The notes below the pieces were generated by a model that worked only from the letters and a program-made list of their open reading frames with translations, did no database searches and was not told where the DNA came from. Positions 53,122 through 63,151 of a DNA stretch of 64,000 nt are shown here, one piece after another; position 1 is the stretch's first letter, and every line of letters starts with the position of its first letter. Location of the stretch: positions 372,001 through 436,000 of the forward strand of contig JAHJRQ010000015.1 in assembly GCA_018830485.1 (NCBI GenBank), read 5' to 3'. The stretch comes from Pseudomonadota bacterium (GTDB lineage Bacteria; Desulfobacterota; Desulfobulbia; Desulfobulbales; Desulfurivibrionaceae). Both the position numbers and the translations under genes were made by a program.

Positions 53122-54419
53122 GGGCGGAGGTCCCGGTCAGGAGGGAGAAGACGGGCGAATCGGGCCATGGCGGTCAGATTCGGCGGTTGGCGGCAGTCGA
53201 AAAAATCACAGCTCCGGTAGTAGCGTAGGTCTTCCAGCAGGAGGCGGAAGAACGCGGGGTCGCGGCGGAGCTTTCCGGCAAGGCGGAATGGATGGCTGAA
53301 GAATTCGGCCAAGGGGCCCATCATCTCGGAAGGATCACGGAAACATTCCCACTCGCAACGGTGGCAATCCGGGGGGGCCGGTTTGGCCCCCAGGCGGATG
53401 TCCGGGAGCGCCGCGAAGGTGTCCGGCAGGTAGCCGCAGGGGTGGATTTTGCCTTGGCCTGCCTCGACAAAAAAGAAATCATGGCCGCCGCGGCAGGGGT
53501 AGAGCGACAGGCCGTTCTCCCGGTATTTCTTGATCAGGCTGTGCAGGGAACAGCGCGGGGAAAAGATCCGCATTGCGCCGCGAAAGGCAGGAATCACATC
53601 AAAGAGCGCCTGGAAGATGAGCCCCTTTTCCTCCGGGGTGAAGCGGATGACCAGATCATCCGATGAGGCCCCGTACACCTTGGCCAGCCCTCCCTGCGCC
53701 GCGTCGTTGCCCTCCGGGCTCGGAAACGGCTCGTCGCTCATGGGATAGCAGGCATTGACAATGGTGAAACCGAGGCTGTGGACAAAGGAGTAGAAGCGGC
53801 TGAATGCCTGCCGAAACAGGTGGCTGAACTCCTGGGGGTCGAGGGCGGGCTCGTAGAGGCGGGGATTCCTGCCGCCGGTGTGGCGGTTGATGCCGAGATT
53901 GACCGATGGGTAGATGCCGTGCGCATGGAATATGGGCACGGCCTTTTCAATGCCCCGGATCACTCCGGGCAGACCGCGCATCCGTTCATGCTCCTCGGGA
54001 TCGGCGGAGTCGATGCTGATCCAGAAGGTGTAGAGCTTGGTCGCCGCCAGCCGCGCGGCCAGGCCGGTGATCCGCGCCTCGAAATCGGGGCGCTCCGATC
54101 CGGCGAAGAGGAACCCGTTGGTGCCGGTGCGCACATATCGGATTCCGGCCCCGGTGGCATGATCGATCAACTCGACAAGGTCGTCGAGGAAAAGCAGGGG
54201 TTCGCCGCCGGTGAAGGAGAGCGCCTGGAAGCCATGCCGGGCGGCGTCATCGATGAGGCGTTTGGCCTGTTCCTTGCCCAGCCTGGTGCGGGGGATACTG
54301 CTGTTTGAGCGGCGCATGCCGCATTGCGGACAATCGCCATTGCAGTGACTGGCGTACTGGATGACCAGCTGGCCGGGGAGGCGGCCCTTGAAGAATGGGG
54401 TAATTTCCTGAAAGCGCAT
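53118..54419 (-). CDS. Radical SAM protein with C-terminal cysteine clusters
   Basis: A 433-residue radical SAM enzyme: CNGDCPQC (CX3CX2C) at about 26-33 and FTGGEPLLF near 70. The C-terminal third carries further cysteines (SPRCSLHS, LYPCRGGHDF, HPCGYLPD, CHRCEWECF, CDFFDC) like SPASM-type auxiliary cluster domains. The overlap of its stop with the PHP-glycosyltransferase start shows the two are made together. The substrate is unknown; a modified sugar or lipid is a reasonable guess. Confidence 0.85.
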   Translation of the reverse strand: MRFQEITPFFKGRLPGQLVIQYASHCNGDCPQCGMRRSNSSIPRTRLGKEQAKRLIDDAARHGFQALSFTGGEPLLFLDDLVELIDHATGAGIRYVRTGTNGFLFAGSERPDFEARITGLAARLAATKLYTFWISIDSADPEEHERMRGLPGVIRGIEKAVPIFHAHGIYPSVNLGINRHTGGRNPRLYEPALDPQEFSHLFRQAFSRFYSFVHSLGFTIVNACYPMSDEPFPSPEGNDAAQGGLAKVYGASSDDLVIRFTPEEKGLIFQALFDVIPAFRGAMRIFSPRCSLHSLIKKYRENGLSLYPCRGGHDFFFVEAGQGKIHPCGYLPDTFAALPDIRLGAKPAPPDCHRCEWECFRDPSEMMGPLAEFFSHPFRLAGKLRRDPAFFRLLLEDLRYYRSCDFFDCRQPPNLTAMARFARLLPPDRDLRP

Positions 54420-54721
54420 CCTGTCCTTTTATGAAGTCGGGTCGGAAAGGGGGCAGACCTCTGCATCTCCCATTCGAAAACGGCGCCGAGCTTGAGCGCC
54501 GCTTTGGGGATGCGCCCCGCAGTCGTTTTCCTGTTACGGTCGACAAGGATGGCTTTTTTCGCTCCACTCTCAAGAGAGCGGCCAAAAGATCCGCATCGAT
54601 TCTCTTGAGAGTATACCGGCGCATTGTTCAAAAACCGTTAGAATGTGGTTACAAATGAGTCCTTTTGGATGATCCTCCGCGTGCTCCCTCCGGAGGCTGA
54701 ATGACGGCTGTCCCGGCTCCA
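54420..54721. other. Gene-free intergenic region
   Basis: About 300 bases upstream of the radical SAM gene. I see no convincing gene. CTCTCAAGAGAG (54569-54580) and the nearby TCTTGAGAG give a small fold; otherwise nothing recognisable. Confidence 0.4.
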
Positions 54722-57700
54722 TCACAGGGCTTGGTCCAGATTGGCCTTTTCCCCCGCCCACAGCGGACACTGCCGCCGCAGGCACTCGCGGTTGGCCCCG
54801 GATTGACGGCAGATCATCTCCGCCTCGGCCAGGAGGGATATGGGCAGCAGGTGGTGGGAGAGAAGCGCCGCCTCCCGCAAGGCCGTAACCGTTTCCCGCT
54901 GGCAGCAGCGCGCCCCTTTGGTATGGGCAATCTCGCCCAGCACACGGGAGGTGACTTCCTGCACCTGCTGCCGAGCTTTGGGGGTAAGAGGCGTGGCCTC
55001 AAGCAACACGCTGAAAGCGATGCCCACCCCGACCGCGGCCCCACAATTGCCCCAGAAGCCGCAGACCCCGCCCGGCACCTTGCTGCCCCGCTCGATGCCG
55101 GTAAGGATGTCTTCCCGGCTGATCCTGCCGCCCAGATTGCGGTAGGTGGCCAGGATAATGCCGGGGACCATGGCATGGTGTTCCGGCCCGTGCAGGGGAA
55201 TGGCGGGATGGCTCCGGATGGTGCCCAAAAGCACCAGCATGTCCTGCTCTTTCGTTTCGGCACAGAGCAGCCGGATGGCGGAAAGGCCATCCTGTTGGTG
55301 GCAACTGTCGCAGATGTAATGCCCCTCGACGCAGAGTGCGTTGGTTTTCTTGACCCCGCCGCAGTAGTGGCAGGGAACCTCCCGCTCGCGGGCGAGATAG
55401 CCGACCTCCTTGCCGCAGACCATGCAGCCCGAGGGATGACGGCCGTTCACCGGCTGGCGCAGGGGGGGGAGGGCGACAATCTTGCCCGTTTCCTCCTTGG
55501 GGCCGGTGGCGCAGCAGCCGCTGGACGGGAGAAGTTCTACCGGAGAGGCGCAGCAACTGTTTTCCAGGGTCAGGTTGGAAACCGCCCCGTGCGTATCGAG
55601 AACAAACAGGGCATCGCCCAGGCTTTCCGCCTCGCTTACGGTAACTGCCGCGCGGCGCCCCTTGAGGAGCATCTCCCCGCTTTCCGTCCATACCGCTGCA
55701 AACGGCCCCCGATAGATGACCTCCACCCGGCGCGAATCTTTCGGCTTATACGCCCGGAAGGTGAGGGAGTAAAACCGGGTTTCCCCTTCAACCCGGTAAG
55801 GGAAGCGCTTGACCAGGCTGATCCCGGCAAAGCCGGCACCACGGAGCATGGCCAGCAGATCCTCCTGCCGCAGCGCCCCGCCCAAACATTCGCCCCGGAA
55901 CTGCTCGTTGTTCTTGATGGCCACCGGAATGGGATCATCGGTGACAATGTCGGAAACCACCAGCCTGCCGCCGGGCTTGAGAATCCGGAAGATCTCGTGC
56001 AGGGTTTGCCGCTTGTCCGGACTCAGGTTTATCACGCAGTTGGAGATCACCACGTCGGCCGTGGCCTCCCCCAGGGGAATGTCTTCGAGAAAGCCCTTCT
56101 TGAACTCCACATTGTCATAGCCCAGCCGGCTCGCCACCTTGGCTTTGGCCACCGCGGCCAGATGGAGCATCTCATCGGTCATGTCGATGCCGATCACCCT
56201 CCCCGCCGGCCCCACCTGGGGGGCGGCCATGAAGCACTCGACCCCGCTGCCGCTCCCCAGATCCACCAGCACCTCTCCGGGTTGCGGCTCGGCATCCTTG
56301 ACCGGGCTGCCGCAGCCGTAGGATTTTTTCCGGGAGTCGGCCGGGATGAAATTGGCCAGCACCTGATCCGGGGCAAAGGGGTTGACGATCTCCTCGTTGC
56401 AGACCAGCGCGGCCCGGCCGTAAAACTCACGCACCGTGGCGTGCCCCTGGTCTTCGGCCAGGGAAACCACGCAGTTGCAATGGGTGAGAGCCACTTCCCC
56501 GCCAGCCGGGCAATCGTGGCGCACCTCGCCCATCCGCAGCAGGATTTCCCCCTGCGCCCGGACGGGATATCGGCGGGCCTGCCTGCTGATCAGCCAGAGG
56601 GCCAATCCGTTGTACAGCTCCACATAGGGATCGTGCCCCACCAGTTCGTTGCCGGCCAGATAGCTGTGGTCAATGTCGCCGCCGCCCACCAGAAAACGCA
56701 AGGGGTTGACCCGATAACTCTCGCTGGCAACAAGGGTTGCCCTGCGGATCTTCTCCAGCACCGGGCTCCGCCGCCAGACCGTTTCCAGCCCGTCGGCCAG
56801 GGGGCCGCAGGCCAGATCCGCAATGCCGACCAAGGCAGGGGAGGGGTAGATCACCCCGTCCGGCCCCACGGCAAGCGACTCCCATCCCGTGTTGGACAGG
56901 TCGTGCCGGGTGCCTGGGGTGCTGAACACCTGGCTGCGCATGGTTTCCACGTTGTCGATGCGCACCGCCATCTTCTCGGCCATCTCCTGGGCCCGGATCA
57001 GCTCGGGAAGAATCTCGGCAGGCGCGACAAACTGCGCGACGCTGCCCTTGCCCCGGACAAAATGCCAGAGCAGGTGGATGTTTCCTATGCCCAGGCCGGC
57101 GGCAAGGGCGACAATCTCGGCCAGTTCCCGCACATTGGCCCGGTTCACCGCCACGGACAGGGTCAGGGGGAAGCCCGCCTCCTTGAGCAACCCCACGCCT
57201 TCCAACAGCCCGGCAAAGGTGGTTTTCCCCCGCAAGGCCTCATGCTGCTCCTTCAGGCCATCCAGGCTGAGCTGGAGGTGAAACCGGTCCCTGGGCAGGG
57301 CCAAAAGCCCGGGCAAATGCTCCTTGATCAACAGGCCATTGCTGAGCACCACCACATGAATCTTTGGGTCAGCAAGCAGCTCGGAGACCATGGAGACAAA
57401 ATCGGGGTAGACAAAGGGTTCGCCGCCGGTGAAATAAAAGAGGGTGCACCCCAGCCCCCTGGCCTCGGCAATGCCCTGGGCCAGGGCTTCCGGGGCCAGG
57501 GTGGCCCCTTGGGCCGGGGAGGAGGCGAAGAGACAGTGGCGGCAGGCCAGATTGCAGCGGTCGGTGAGATGAAACCAGCATTCCTTCAGGCTGTGCAGGG
57601 TGAGCAGCGGATAGCGCCCCGGGTACGGAGAGACCGGCCCGTCGGCAAGCTGGGAAACCAGGCGTCTGGCCGTCAACGTTCGCCCGTCGAGGTCTTTTTC

Positions 57701-57844
57701 CAACGGCGCGGCGCCGATACCGCGGCATTGCAACTCCTGCAACAGGCAATCAGCCTCGTGATCCGGCACGAACCAGTCCGGCCTTTCCGGCTGCACATAG
57801 ATCGGGGTTCCATCCTGCTCCAAGCGTTGCCATCCTTCCAACAT
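54722..57844 (-). CDS. Radical SAM / ArsM-like methyltransferase / DUF5714 fusion
   Basis: A 1040-residue, three-part protein. Residues about 75-450 are a radical SAM domain (CNLACRHC near 89, [11 protein letters not shown]). About 530-740 is a methyltransferase with [12 protein letters not shown] and the ArsM-like cysteines in KSYGCGSPV and RGECLGGAL. Cys pairs follow (NSCCASP, SGCCATG). From about 835 a DUF5714 domain runs ([38 protein letters not shown]). The ATG at 57844 is preceded by AGGAGG eight bases away; the frame is open far upstream but that part is not protein-like. A methylated arsenic or sulfur compound is a possible product; this is inference. Confidence 0.88.
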   Translation of the reverse strand: MLEGWQRLEQDGTPIYVQPERPDWFVPDHEADCLLQELQCRGIGAAPLEKDLDGRTLTARRLVSQLADGPVSPYPGRYPLLTLHSLKECWFHLTDRCNLACRHCLFASSPAQGATLAPEALAQGIAEARGLGCTLFYFTGGEPFVYPDFVSMVSELLADPKIHVVVLSNGLLIKEHLPGLLALPRDRFHLQLSLDGLKEQHEALRGKTTFAGLLEGVGLLKEAGFPLTLSVAVNRANVRELAEIVALAAGLGIGNIHLLWHFVRGKGSVAQFVAPAEILPELIRAQEMAEKMAVRIDNVETMRSQVFSTPGTRHDLSNTGWESLAVGPDGVIYPSPALVGIADLACGPLADGLETVWRRSPVLEKIRRATLVASESYRVNPLRFLVGGGDIDHSYLAGNELVGHDPYVELYNGLALWLISRQARRYPVRAQGEILLRMGEVRHDCPAGGEVALTHCNCVVSLAEDQGHATVREFYGRAALVCNEEIVNPFAPDQVLANFIPADSRKKSYGCGSPVKDAEPQPGEVLVDLGSGSGVECFMAAPQVGPAGRVIGIDMTDEMLHLAAVAKAKVASRLGYDNVEFKKGFLEDIPLGEATADVVISNCVINLSPDKRQTLHEIFRILKPGGRLVVSDIVTDDPIPVAIKNNEQFRGECLGGALRQEDLLAMLRGAGFAGISLVKRFPYRVEGETRFYSLTFRAYKPKDSRRVEVIYRGPFAAVWTESGEMLLKGRRAAVTVSEAESLGDALFVLDTHGAVSNLTLENSCCASPVELLPSSGCCATGPKEETGKIVALPPLRQPVNGRHPSGCMVCGKEVGYLAREREVPCHYCGGVKKTNALCVEGHYICDSCHQQDGLSAIRLLCAETKEQDMLVLLGTIRSHPAIPLHGPEHHAMVPGIILATYRNLGGRISREDILTGIERGSKVPGGVCGFWGNCGAAVGVGIAFSVLLEATPLTPKARQQVQEVTSRVLGEIAHTKGARCCQRETVTALREAALLSHHLLPISLLAEAEMICRQSGANRECLRRQCPLWAGEKANLDQAL

Positions 57845-57963
57845 GCAATAACCTCCTGACACCGTCTGCAATTTAATGATTTCCTTCAATATAACCCGCT
57901 CGGCCAGGGAGTGCAATCCCTCACTGTGCGCACCCGGCAAACGGCGCCCTGGCCCCATTCCCG

Positions 57964-59445
57964 CTATTTTTCCTCCCTGCAGGCGACGTCCTCGCCACAG
58001 GTGCAGGCCCGCCCCTTGAAGCTGAAGAAAAATTTCAGCCCTTTCCTGACCGTGCTGGAAAATATCTTCGGGGCAAAAATCGAGCCCACCACCCTTTTGT
58101 TGATCTCGCCAAGGGTTGGGTAGGGGTGTATGGCCGAGGCGATTTTCGACAACCCCACCCCGCCGTGCATGATCGCCACCCACTCGCTTAAAAGATCGCC
58201 GGCATGGGGCCCCAGGATCTGGATGCCCAGGGGCTTTTCCTTTGTATCCAGCAGCATTTTGATCCGGCCGGCGCTCTCCCCTTCGGCCAGGGCGCGGTCG
58301 TTGCCGCTGAATTCTTCGGTCCACACCGAATACTCGATCCCGGCCTTGCGGGCGCTTTTTTCATTCATGCCGATGCTGGCCAGCTCGGGGTGGGTATAGG
58401 TGCACCAGGGCACATGGGTGTAGTCGGCTTTCCTGGGCAGATGAAAGATGGCGTTGCTCAGGACCACCCCGCCTTCATAGCCGGCCACATGGGTGAACTG
58501 ATAGCCGCCGATGACATCTCCAGCCGCATAGATATGCTTGTGACTGGTCCGGAGATGGCTGTTCACCGTGATCCCTTGCTGGTCGAAAGGGATATCGATT
58601 TCCCCGAGCCCCAGCCCTGCCACATTGGGAGAACGGCCAAGGGCCACCAGCAGCGCCTCGGCCTTGAGGGTCCGGGTCTCGCCGGCCTCATTCTTGATCA
58701 CCACTTCCCGCTCGCGGCCCAGATCGCCGACGCGCACCACGGAGGCGTTCATCTGAAAGGCAACGCCTTCTTTCTCAAGCTCCTGCTGGACGATATCAGC
58801 CATGTCCCTGTCTTCCTTGCTCAGGATCTGGCCGCTGCGCTGGATCACCGTCACCCGGGAACCGAGCCGGCAGAAGGCCTGGGCCATTTCAACGGCGATG
58901 GGGCCGGCGCCCAGGATGATCATGGAGCCGGGGAGCTTCTCCAAAGAAAAGATCTCCCGGTTTGTCAGATAGGGGGTCTTGGCGAGTCCCTCAATCGCAG
59001 GAACCAGGGCGGAAGAGCCGGTGGCGATCACCCAGGCGCGGGCGGAAATCCTTTTGCCGTCCAGGGTAATCGTATGTTCGTCGGCGAATTCCGGACTGCC
59101 GAATGCAACCTTGGCGCCCAGTTTGCAGAATCGCTCCACCGAATCGTGCTTCTGGATAATGCTGATCACTGCCTTGATCCGGGCGGAAACCTCCCTGAAA
59201 TCCACCGGCGGCGGGGTTATGGCAGGAAGACCGAAATGGGGCCCGTTTTTCATGAGATGATAGACATGGGCCGTCTTGATCAGGGTTTTGCTCGGCACGC
59301 AGCCGAAATGCAGACAATCACCACCCAGGGCCTCCTCTTTTTCGATAAGCAGGGTTTTCGCCCCAAGCTGCGCCGCCCCGGAAGCGACCGTGAGTCCTGC
59401 CGCGCCGCCGCCGATGATGCCGAGGTCATACTCAAAGTTCGCCAT
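57964..59445 (-). CDS. Pyridine nucleotide-disulfide oxidoreductase
   Basis: A 493-residue flavoprotein similar to dihydrolipoamide dehydrogenase and mercuric reductase. The FAD site is GIIGGGAAGLTVA, the redox disulfide GGDCLHFGCVPSK, the NAD(P)H site ILGAGPIAVEMAQAF, AAGDVIGG follows, and the C-terminal catalytic pair lies in HPYPTLGE. The tail adds a cysteine set (GRACTCGEDVAC), as in enzymes that hand electrons to metals or thiols. No MerR/MerT genes are present. It lies 119 bases upstream of the fusion gene on the same strand. Confidence 0.9.
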   Translation of the reverse strand: MANFEYDLGIIGGGAAGLTVASGAAQLGAKTLLIEKEEALGGDCLHFGCVPSKTLIKTAHVYHLMKNGPHFGLPAITPPPVDFREVSARIKAVISIIQKHDSVERFCKLGAKVAFGSPEFADEHTITLDGKRISARAWVIATGSSALVPAIEGLAKTPYLTNREIFSLEKLPGSMIILGAGPIAVEMAQAFCRLGSRVTVIQRSGQILSKEDRDMADIVQQELEKEGVAFQMNASVVRVGDLGREREVVIKNEAGETRTLKAEALLVALGRSPNVAGLGLGEIDIPFDQQGITVNSHLRTSHKHIYAAGDVIGGYQFTHVAGYEGGVVLSNAIFHLPRKADYTHVPWCTYTHPELASIGMNEKSARKAGIEYSVWTEEFSGNDRALAEGESAGRIKMLLDTKEKPLGIQILGPHAGDLLSEWVAIMHGGVGLSKIASAIHPYPTLGEINKRVVGSIFAPKIFSSTVRKGLKFFFSFKGRACTCGEDVACREEK

Positions 59446-59599
59446 GCCGTGCCTCATTGTGTAGCGCTTGAATTTTGTTTGATGTCGCAGGTGAAGCTGA
59501 TGTCCATAAAAAAATCAGCACGGCCATGGGAAGGGCAAAAACCAGGTTGCTCAGAAAAAGTTTGGCCGCGATGGGAAGATTTTTGTAAAAGGAGAGCAT
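59432..59599 (-). CDS. Short membrane peptide, chemoreceptor-like start
   Basis: A 55-residue frame with a good ribosome-binding site (GAAAGGAA). It starts LSFYKNLPIAAKLFLSNLVF and continues ALPMAVLIFLW, the way many chemoreceptors and sensor kinases begin, but then stops. It overlaps the start of the oxidoreductase by 14 bases and could couple its translation, or be the remnant of a larger sensor gene. Confidence 0.45.
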   Translation of the reverse strand: MLSFYKNLPIAAKLFLSNLVFALPMAVLIFLWTSASPATSNKIQALHNEARHGEL

Positions 59600-59808
59600 G
59601 GCGTTCCTTTCAAATCATTGCACAGACCGTGCGGCGAAGCCGGTCTCCGCCAGATGTCCGCCCAGGCCTTACAATAATCGCCCGGAGCATTTAAACTATG
59701 TACGCCACTCTCGGGTGCCGGTCAATTCTTAAGAAAAACGCTTAGCGTATTGGGAACAGTGCGTTATACCTTCAGCTTGCCCAAAAAGCCGGGCAAAAAG
59801 GACCAGCA

Positions 59809-60417
59809 ATGCTTGAAACGCGAACCGCCCTGCGCGCCAGAATCATGGCTGCCCGCGACACCCTTTCCCCGGAGGAAAGGCTACGAAAAAGCCTGGCCGT
59901 TACCGAACGCCTCCTGGCCCTGGAGGAGTTTGCCGGCGCCCGCCATGTTTTTGCCTATGTCAGCTTTCGCAGCGAGGTGGAGACCCCGAACCTCATCGCG
60001 CAGTGCCTCGACAAGGGCGTAACCGTAAGCGTGCCGCTGACCCTGCCTGCGGAACATCGGCTATTGGCGCATGCCATCACCGATCCGGTCCGGGATCTTG
60101 TTCCGGGCTATTGCTCCATTCCTGAGCCCTTGCACACCCTGCCCCTGGTGGACCCAGGCGCCATCGAGGTGGCGGTGACGCCGGGCAGCGTCTTTGACCT
60201 GCATGGAGGCCGACTGGGCTACGGCGGCGGCTATTATGACCGTTTTTTGCACACCGCGGCGCCGCAAGCCCTGCGGATCGGCCTGGCCTTTGATCTGCAG
60301 ATCGTTGCGACCGTGCCCCTTGAAAGCCACGATGAGCAGCTCGATTATCTTATCACCGAAACCCGCACCTTCAGATTTGGGAGAAAAACACCATGCCCCG
60401 AAAAACCGCGGTCCTGA
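59809..60417 (+). CDS. 5-formyltetrahydrofolate cyclo-ligase
   Basis: Recycles 5-formyl-THF to methenyl-THF with ATP. Its 202 residues contain RIMAARDTLSPEERL, YVSFRSEVETPNLIAQCL, and the signature VTPGSVFDLHGGRLGYGGGYYDRFL. No 6S RNA is recognisable upstream, although it often neighbours this gene. It overlaps the next gene by 25 bases. Confidence 0.93.
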   Translation: MLETRTALRARIMAARDTLSPEERLRKSLAVTERLLALEEFAGARHVFAYVSFRSEVETPNLIAQCLDKGVTVSVPLTLPAEHRLLAHAITDPVRDLVPGYCSIPEPLHTLPLVDPGAIEVAVTPGSVFDLHGGRLGYGGGYYDRFLHTAAPQALRIGLAFDLQIVATVPLESHDEQLDYLITETRTFRFGRKTPCPEKPRS

Positions 60418-61439
60418 AAGACCCGCTCTTTCTGGAACACGACCCGGGCTACGACCATGTGGAAAGCCCGGAGCGCTTGAGCGCCATCTACCAGGCCCTT
60501 GCCCGGCCGGAAGAAGCTGAAACCTTTTTCTATCCCGAATGCGAGCCTGCGAGCTACGCGGATCTGGCCGCAAACCACACTGCCGAGCATATCGAGCGGG
60601 TGGCCGAGACGGCGGGCAAGCAGTTCGACGTGCTTGACCCGGACACCCACACCTCACCGCGCTCCTACGAGGCGGCGGTTCTCGCCGCGGGCGCGGTGAT
60701 CACCGGCCTCAAGCTGGTGGCCGACGGGAAGGCGGACAATGCCGCGGCCCTGGTGCGCCCGCCCGGGCATCATGCCGAAGCGGACCGCGCCAAGGGCTTC
60801 TGCCTGTTCAACAATATCGCCATCGGCGCCCGCTATGGCCTGAAGCATCTCGGCATGGAACGGATCTTCATCCTCGACTGGGATCTGCACCACGGCAACG
60901 GCACCCAAAACGCCTTTTACGACACCGACCAGGTGTTCTACTGCTCCACCCACCAGTACCCGCATTATCCGGGAACCGGCGCCCTCACGGAAACCGGCGC
61001 GGGCAAGGGCGAGGGGTACACTCTCAACGTCCCGCTGCCGGGCGGCCAGGGAGATCAGGACTTCGCCAGGATCATGACCGAACTGGTTGCTCCGGTCGCC
61101 CGGCAGTACAGGCCGGACTGCATCATGGTCTCCGCCGGCTACGACACCCATGTCTCCGATCCCTTGGGCGGAATGGCGGTTACCACCGCCGGGTTTGCCT
61201 GTATGACCAGGGTTTTGCTCGATCTGGCGACGGAGCTCTGCGAAGGACGGCTGGTGCTGGCGCTGGAAGGAGGCTACAATCTGCAAGCCCTTGCCGATGG
61301 CGTGCTGGCAAGCCTCCACGAAATGGCCGGAAAGGGAGGTGTTCCAGCCGAGGCATTCACCGCCATGACCCGGACAAAAAAACCACTGCCCGCCTTGGAT
61401 GCGGCCCTGGGTGCGGCAAAAAAACACTGGACTTTTTAA
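60393..61439 (+). CDS. Histone-deacetylase-family amidohydrolase
   Basis: A 348-residue zinc enzyme of the HDAC/acetylpolyamine amidohydrolase family, which removes acyl groups from amines in bacteria. Motifs: RPPGHHAEADRAKGFCLFNN, ILDWDLHHGNGTQNAFY (zinc ligands Asp and His), YDTHVSDPLGG, and LALEGGYN. It is translationally tied to the cyclo-ligase gene. The natural substrate in this organism is unknown. Confidence 0.9.
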   Translation: MPRKTAVLKDPLFLEHDPGYDHVESPERLSAIYQALARPEEAETFFYPECEPASYADLAANHTAEHIERVAETAGKQFDVLDPDTHTSPRSYEAAVLAAGAVITGLKLVADGKADNAAALVRPPGHHAEADRAKGFCLFNNIAIGARYGLKHLGMERIFILDWDLHHGNGTQNAFYDTDQVFYCSTHQYPHYPGTGALTETGAGKGEGYTLNVPLPGGQGDQDFARIMTELVAPVARQYRPDCIMVSAGYDTHVSDPLGGMAVTTAGFACMTRVLLDLATELCEGRLVLALEGGYNLQALADGVLASLHEMAGKGGVPAEAFTAMTRTKKPLPALDAALGAAKKHWTF

Positions 61440-61526
61440 GGGAAACTCTGTGTTATAAAAAAATGAACCGAGCAGTTGCCGCCGGCGCGGACCATGATCG
61501 CGCATACCCTTAAGGATCCCTTCACC

Positions 61527-62585
61527 ATGGCTCAAGCAAAAATCCTCATCGCGGACGACGACACCCTGGTTCGGGAGGCTGTCTACAAAATCCTCACCAT
61601 GTTCGGTCACGCGGTGGTGCCCTGCGCCAGCGGCGAGGAGGCGATCGCCGCCCTCAACGGGGACTTTGACCTCGTCATCCTCGACATCAACATGCCCGGC
61701 CTGGACGGCTTTGAAACCCTCAAGCTCATCAACGACCGCAATTACGGCATCCCGGTGATCTTCCTCACCGGCGCCGGCTCCATGGAGTACGCGGTCAAGG
61801 CCATCAACCTGGGGGCCTACGACTTCATCCCCAAGCCCATCGAAGATCTGGACATCTTCAACATCAAGGTCAAGCGGGCCATCGAAAAGCGGATGTACGT
61901 CCTCCAGGAGAAGGCCTACAAGGAAAACCTGGAAGTCGAGGTGCGCAACAAAACCAGGGAGCTTGCGGAAAAAAACCGCCAACTGGAAGAATACAACGAG
62001 AATCTGGAAATCTCCGCCCTGAACACCATGCTCACCCTGCAGACGGCCCTGGAAGAAAAGGACATGTACACCGCGGGCCACACCACCCGGGTCACCCTGT
62101 ACGCCATGAATATCGCCCGGGCCCTGCGCCTGGAAAAGAACGAAATCACCGTGCTGGAGCGGGCCTGCAAGGTGCACGACATCGGCAAGCTGGTTGTGGA
62201 TGTCAGCTATATCCGCAAGCCCGGCCCGCTTTCCGATGAGGAATGGATCCTGATGAAAAAACACCCGGAGATCGGGGCCAACATCATCAAGCCCCTGGCC
62301 TTCATGCAGGAGGAGCTGTTCCTTGTCCGCCACCACCACGAACGCATGGACGGCAAAGGCTACCCCGACGGCCTGGGCGGAAATGACCTCAATCTGTTGA
62401 CCAAGATCATCACCGTGGCGGACAGCTACGACGCCATGACCTCCAAACGCAGCTACAAGCAGAATCTGGAACTCACGGATGCTATTGCCGAGATGAACCG
62501 TTGCGCCGGGAGCCAGTTCGACCCGGAGGTGGTGCGGGTCTTTGTCGAGGTGCTTGAGAGCCAGGCAAAGATAAACGCCTGTTAA
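61527..62585 (+). CDS. Response regulator with HD-GYP phosphodiesterase
   Basis: A 352-residue REC-HD-GYP protein that should degrade cyclic di-GMP, opposing the REC-GGDEF enzyme at 41562. REC: ILIADDDTLVREA, phospho-acceptor LVILDINMPGLDGF, IPKPIEDL. A coiled coil (VEVRNKTRELAEKNRQLEEY) links to HD-GYP with TAGHTTRVT, VHDIGKL and the intact HHERMDGKGYPDGL. I use the ATG at 61527; upstream in-frame ATGs lie at 61494 and 61476. Confidence 0.92.
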   Translation: MAQAKILIADDDTLVREAVYKILTMFGHAVVPCASGEEAIAALNGDFDLVILDINMPGLDGFETLKLINDRNYGIPVIFLTGAGSMEYAVKAINLGAYDFIPKPIEDLDIFNIKVKRAIEKRMYVLQEKAYKENLEVEVRNKTRELAEKNRQLEEYNENLEISALNTMLTLQTALEEKDMYTAGHTTRVTLYAMNIARALRLEKNEITVLERACKVHDIGKLVVDVSYIRKPGPLSDEEWILMKKHPEIGANIIKPLAFMQEELFLVRHHHERMDGKGYPDGLGGNDLNLLTKIITVADSYDAMTSKRSYKQNLELTDAIAEMNRCAGSQFDPEVVRVFVEVLESQAKINAC

Positions 62586-62616
62586 CCCCATATGGCCTTG
62601 CAACGACCTTGTCGCC

Positions 62617-62692
62617 CTCGCTAAGACGCAGAGGCCGCAAAGAAACTCATCATGTAAGCTTATTCCTTTTGCGCTCTTAGCGTCTTGGCGAG
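62617..62692. repeat. Interspersed CGCAGAGG-type hairpin repeat, second copy
   Basis: CTCGCTAAGACGCAGAGGCC... and the inverted ...CTCTTAGCGTCTTGGCGAG form an imperfect stem of about 26 bases, the same family as 5225-5330. The rest of 62586-62866 has no gene that I can see. Confidence 0.65.
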
Positions 62693-62866
62693 ATTTTTCC
62701 GCTTATCGCGAGACCATCTCGGATTGTTAACATCGCCAAAAGCCGCGATTACAAGGGTTATTGCTTGGTACTCTTTGAATTACTGTCACGGTCCTGTGTG
62801 TTTCTGGGGTCGTTACAAGCCCATCAGGGATTGACTTGCCCGGTTGAATACGTTACAAAACAAACC

Positions 62867-63151
62867 ATGAAAATCACCCCGGAAGAAGTACGATATGTCG
62901 CCACGCTGGCGAGGCTTTCGCTGTCGGAGGCGGAGGTGGAAAAAACCACCCTCCAACTGGACACCATCCTGAGCTATGTGGAAAAGCTGGATGAGCTGGA
63001 CACCAGCTCCGTTCAGCCCACGACCCATGCCCTGGCCCTCCGCAATGCCTTCCGCGAAGACGAGACCCGCGCATCCCTGTCCCAGCAGGAGGCCTTGGCA
63101 AACGGCCCGTTGCAAAACGGCGAAGCCTTCGTGGTTCCCAGGGTTATTTAA
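62867..63151 (+). CDS. gatC: Asp/Glu-tRNA amidotransferase subunit C
   Basis: Small scaffold subunit of GatCAB, which amidates Glu-tRNA(Gln) and Asp-tRNA(Asn). It has 94 residues: KITPEEVRYVATLARLSLSE, LDTILSYVEKLDELDTSSV and, at the end, FVVPRVI. The ATG at 62867 is chosen from the conserved start; the frame opens at 62765. Its stop codon lies inside the terminal repeat of the element that follows. Confidence 0.95.
   Translation: MKITPEEVRYVATLARLSLSEAEVEKTTLQLDTILSYVEKLDELDTSSVQPTTHALALRNAFREDETRASLSQQEALANGPLQNGEAFVVPRVI

Noticed and set aside
54701-57859. Long plus-strand open frame opposite the radical SAM fusion
   Set aside because: Composition is typical of an antisense frame; the minus strand has intact motifs.
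57845-58324. N-terminal extension of 160 codons on the radical SAM fusion
   Set aside because: The sequence upstream of 57844 is arginine/glycine-rich and lies antisense-like across the oxidoreductase gene end. A strong Shine-Dalgarno site precedes 57844.
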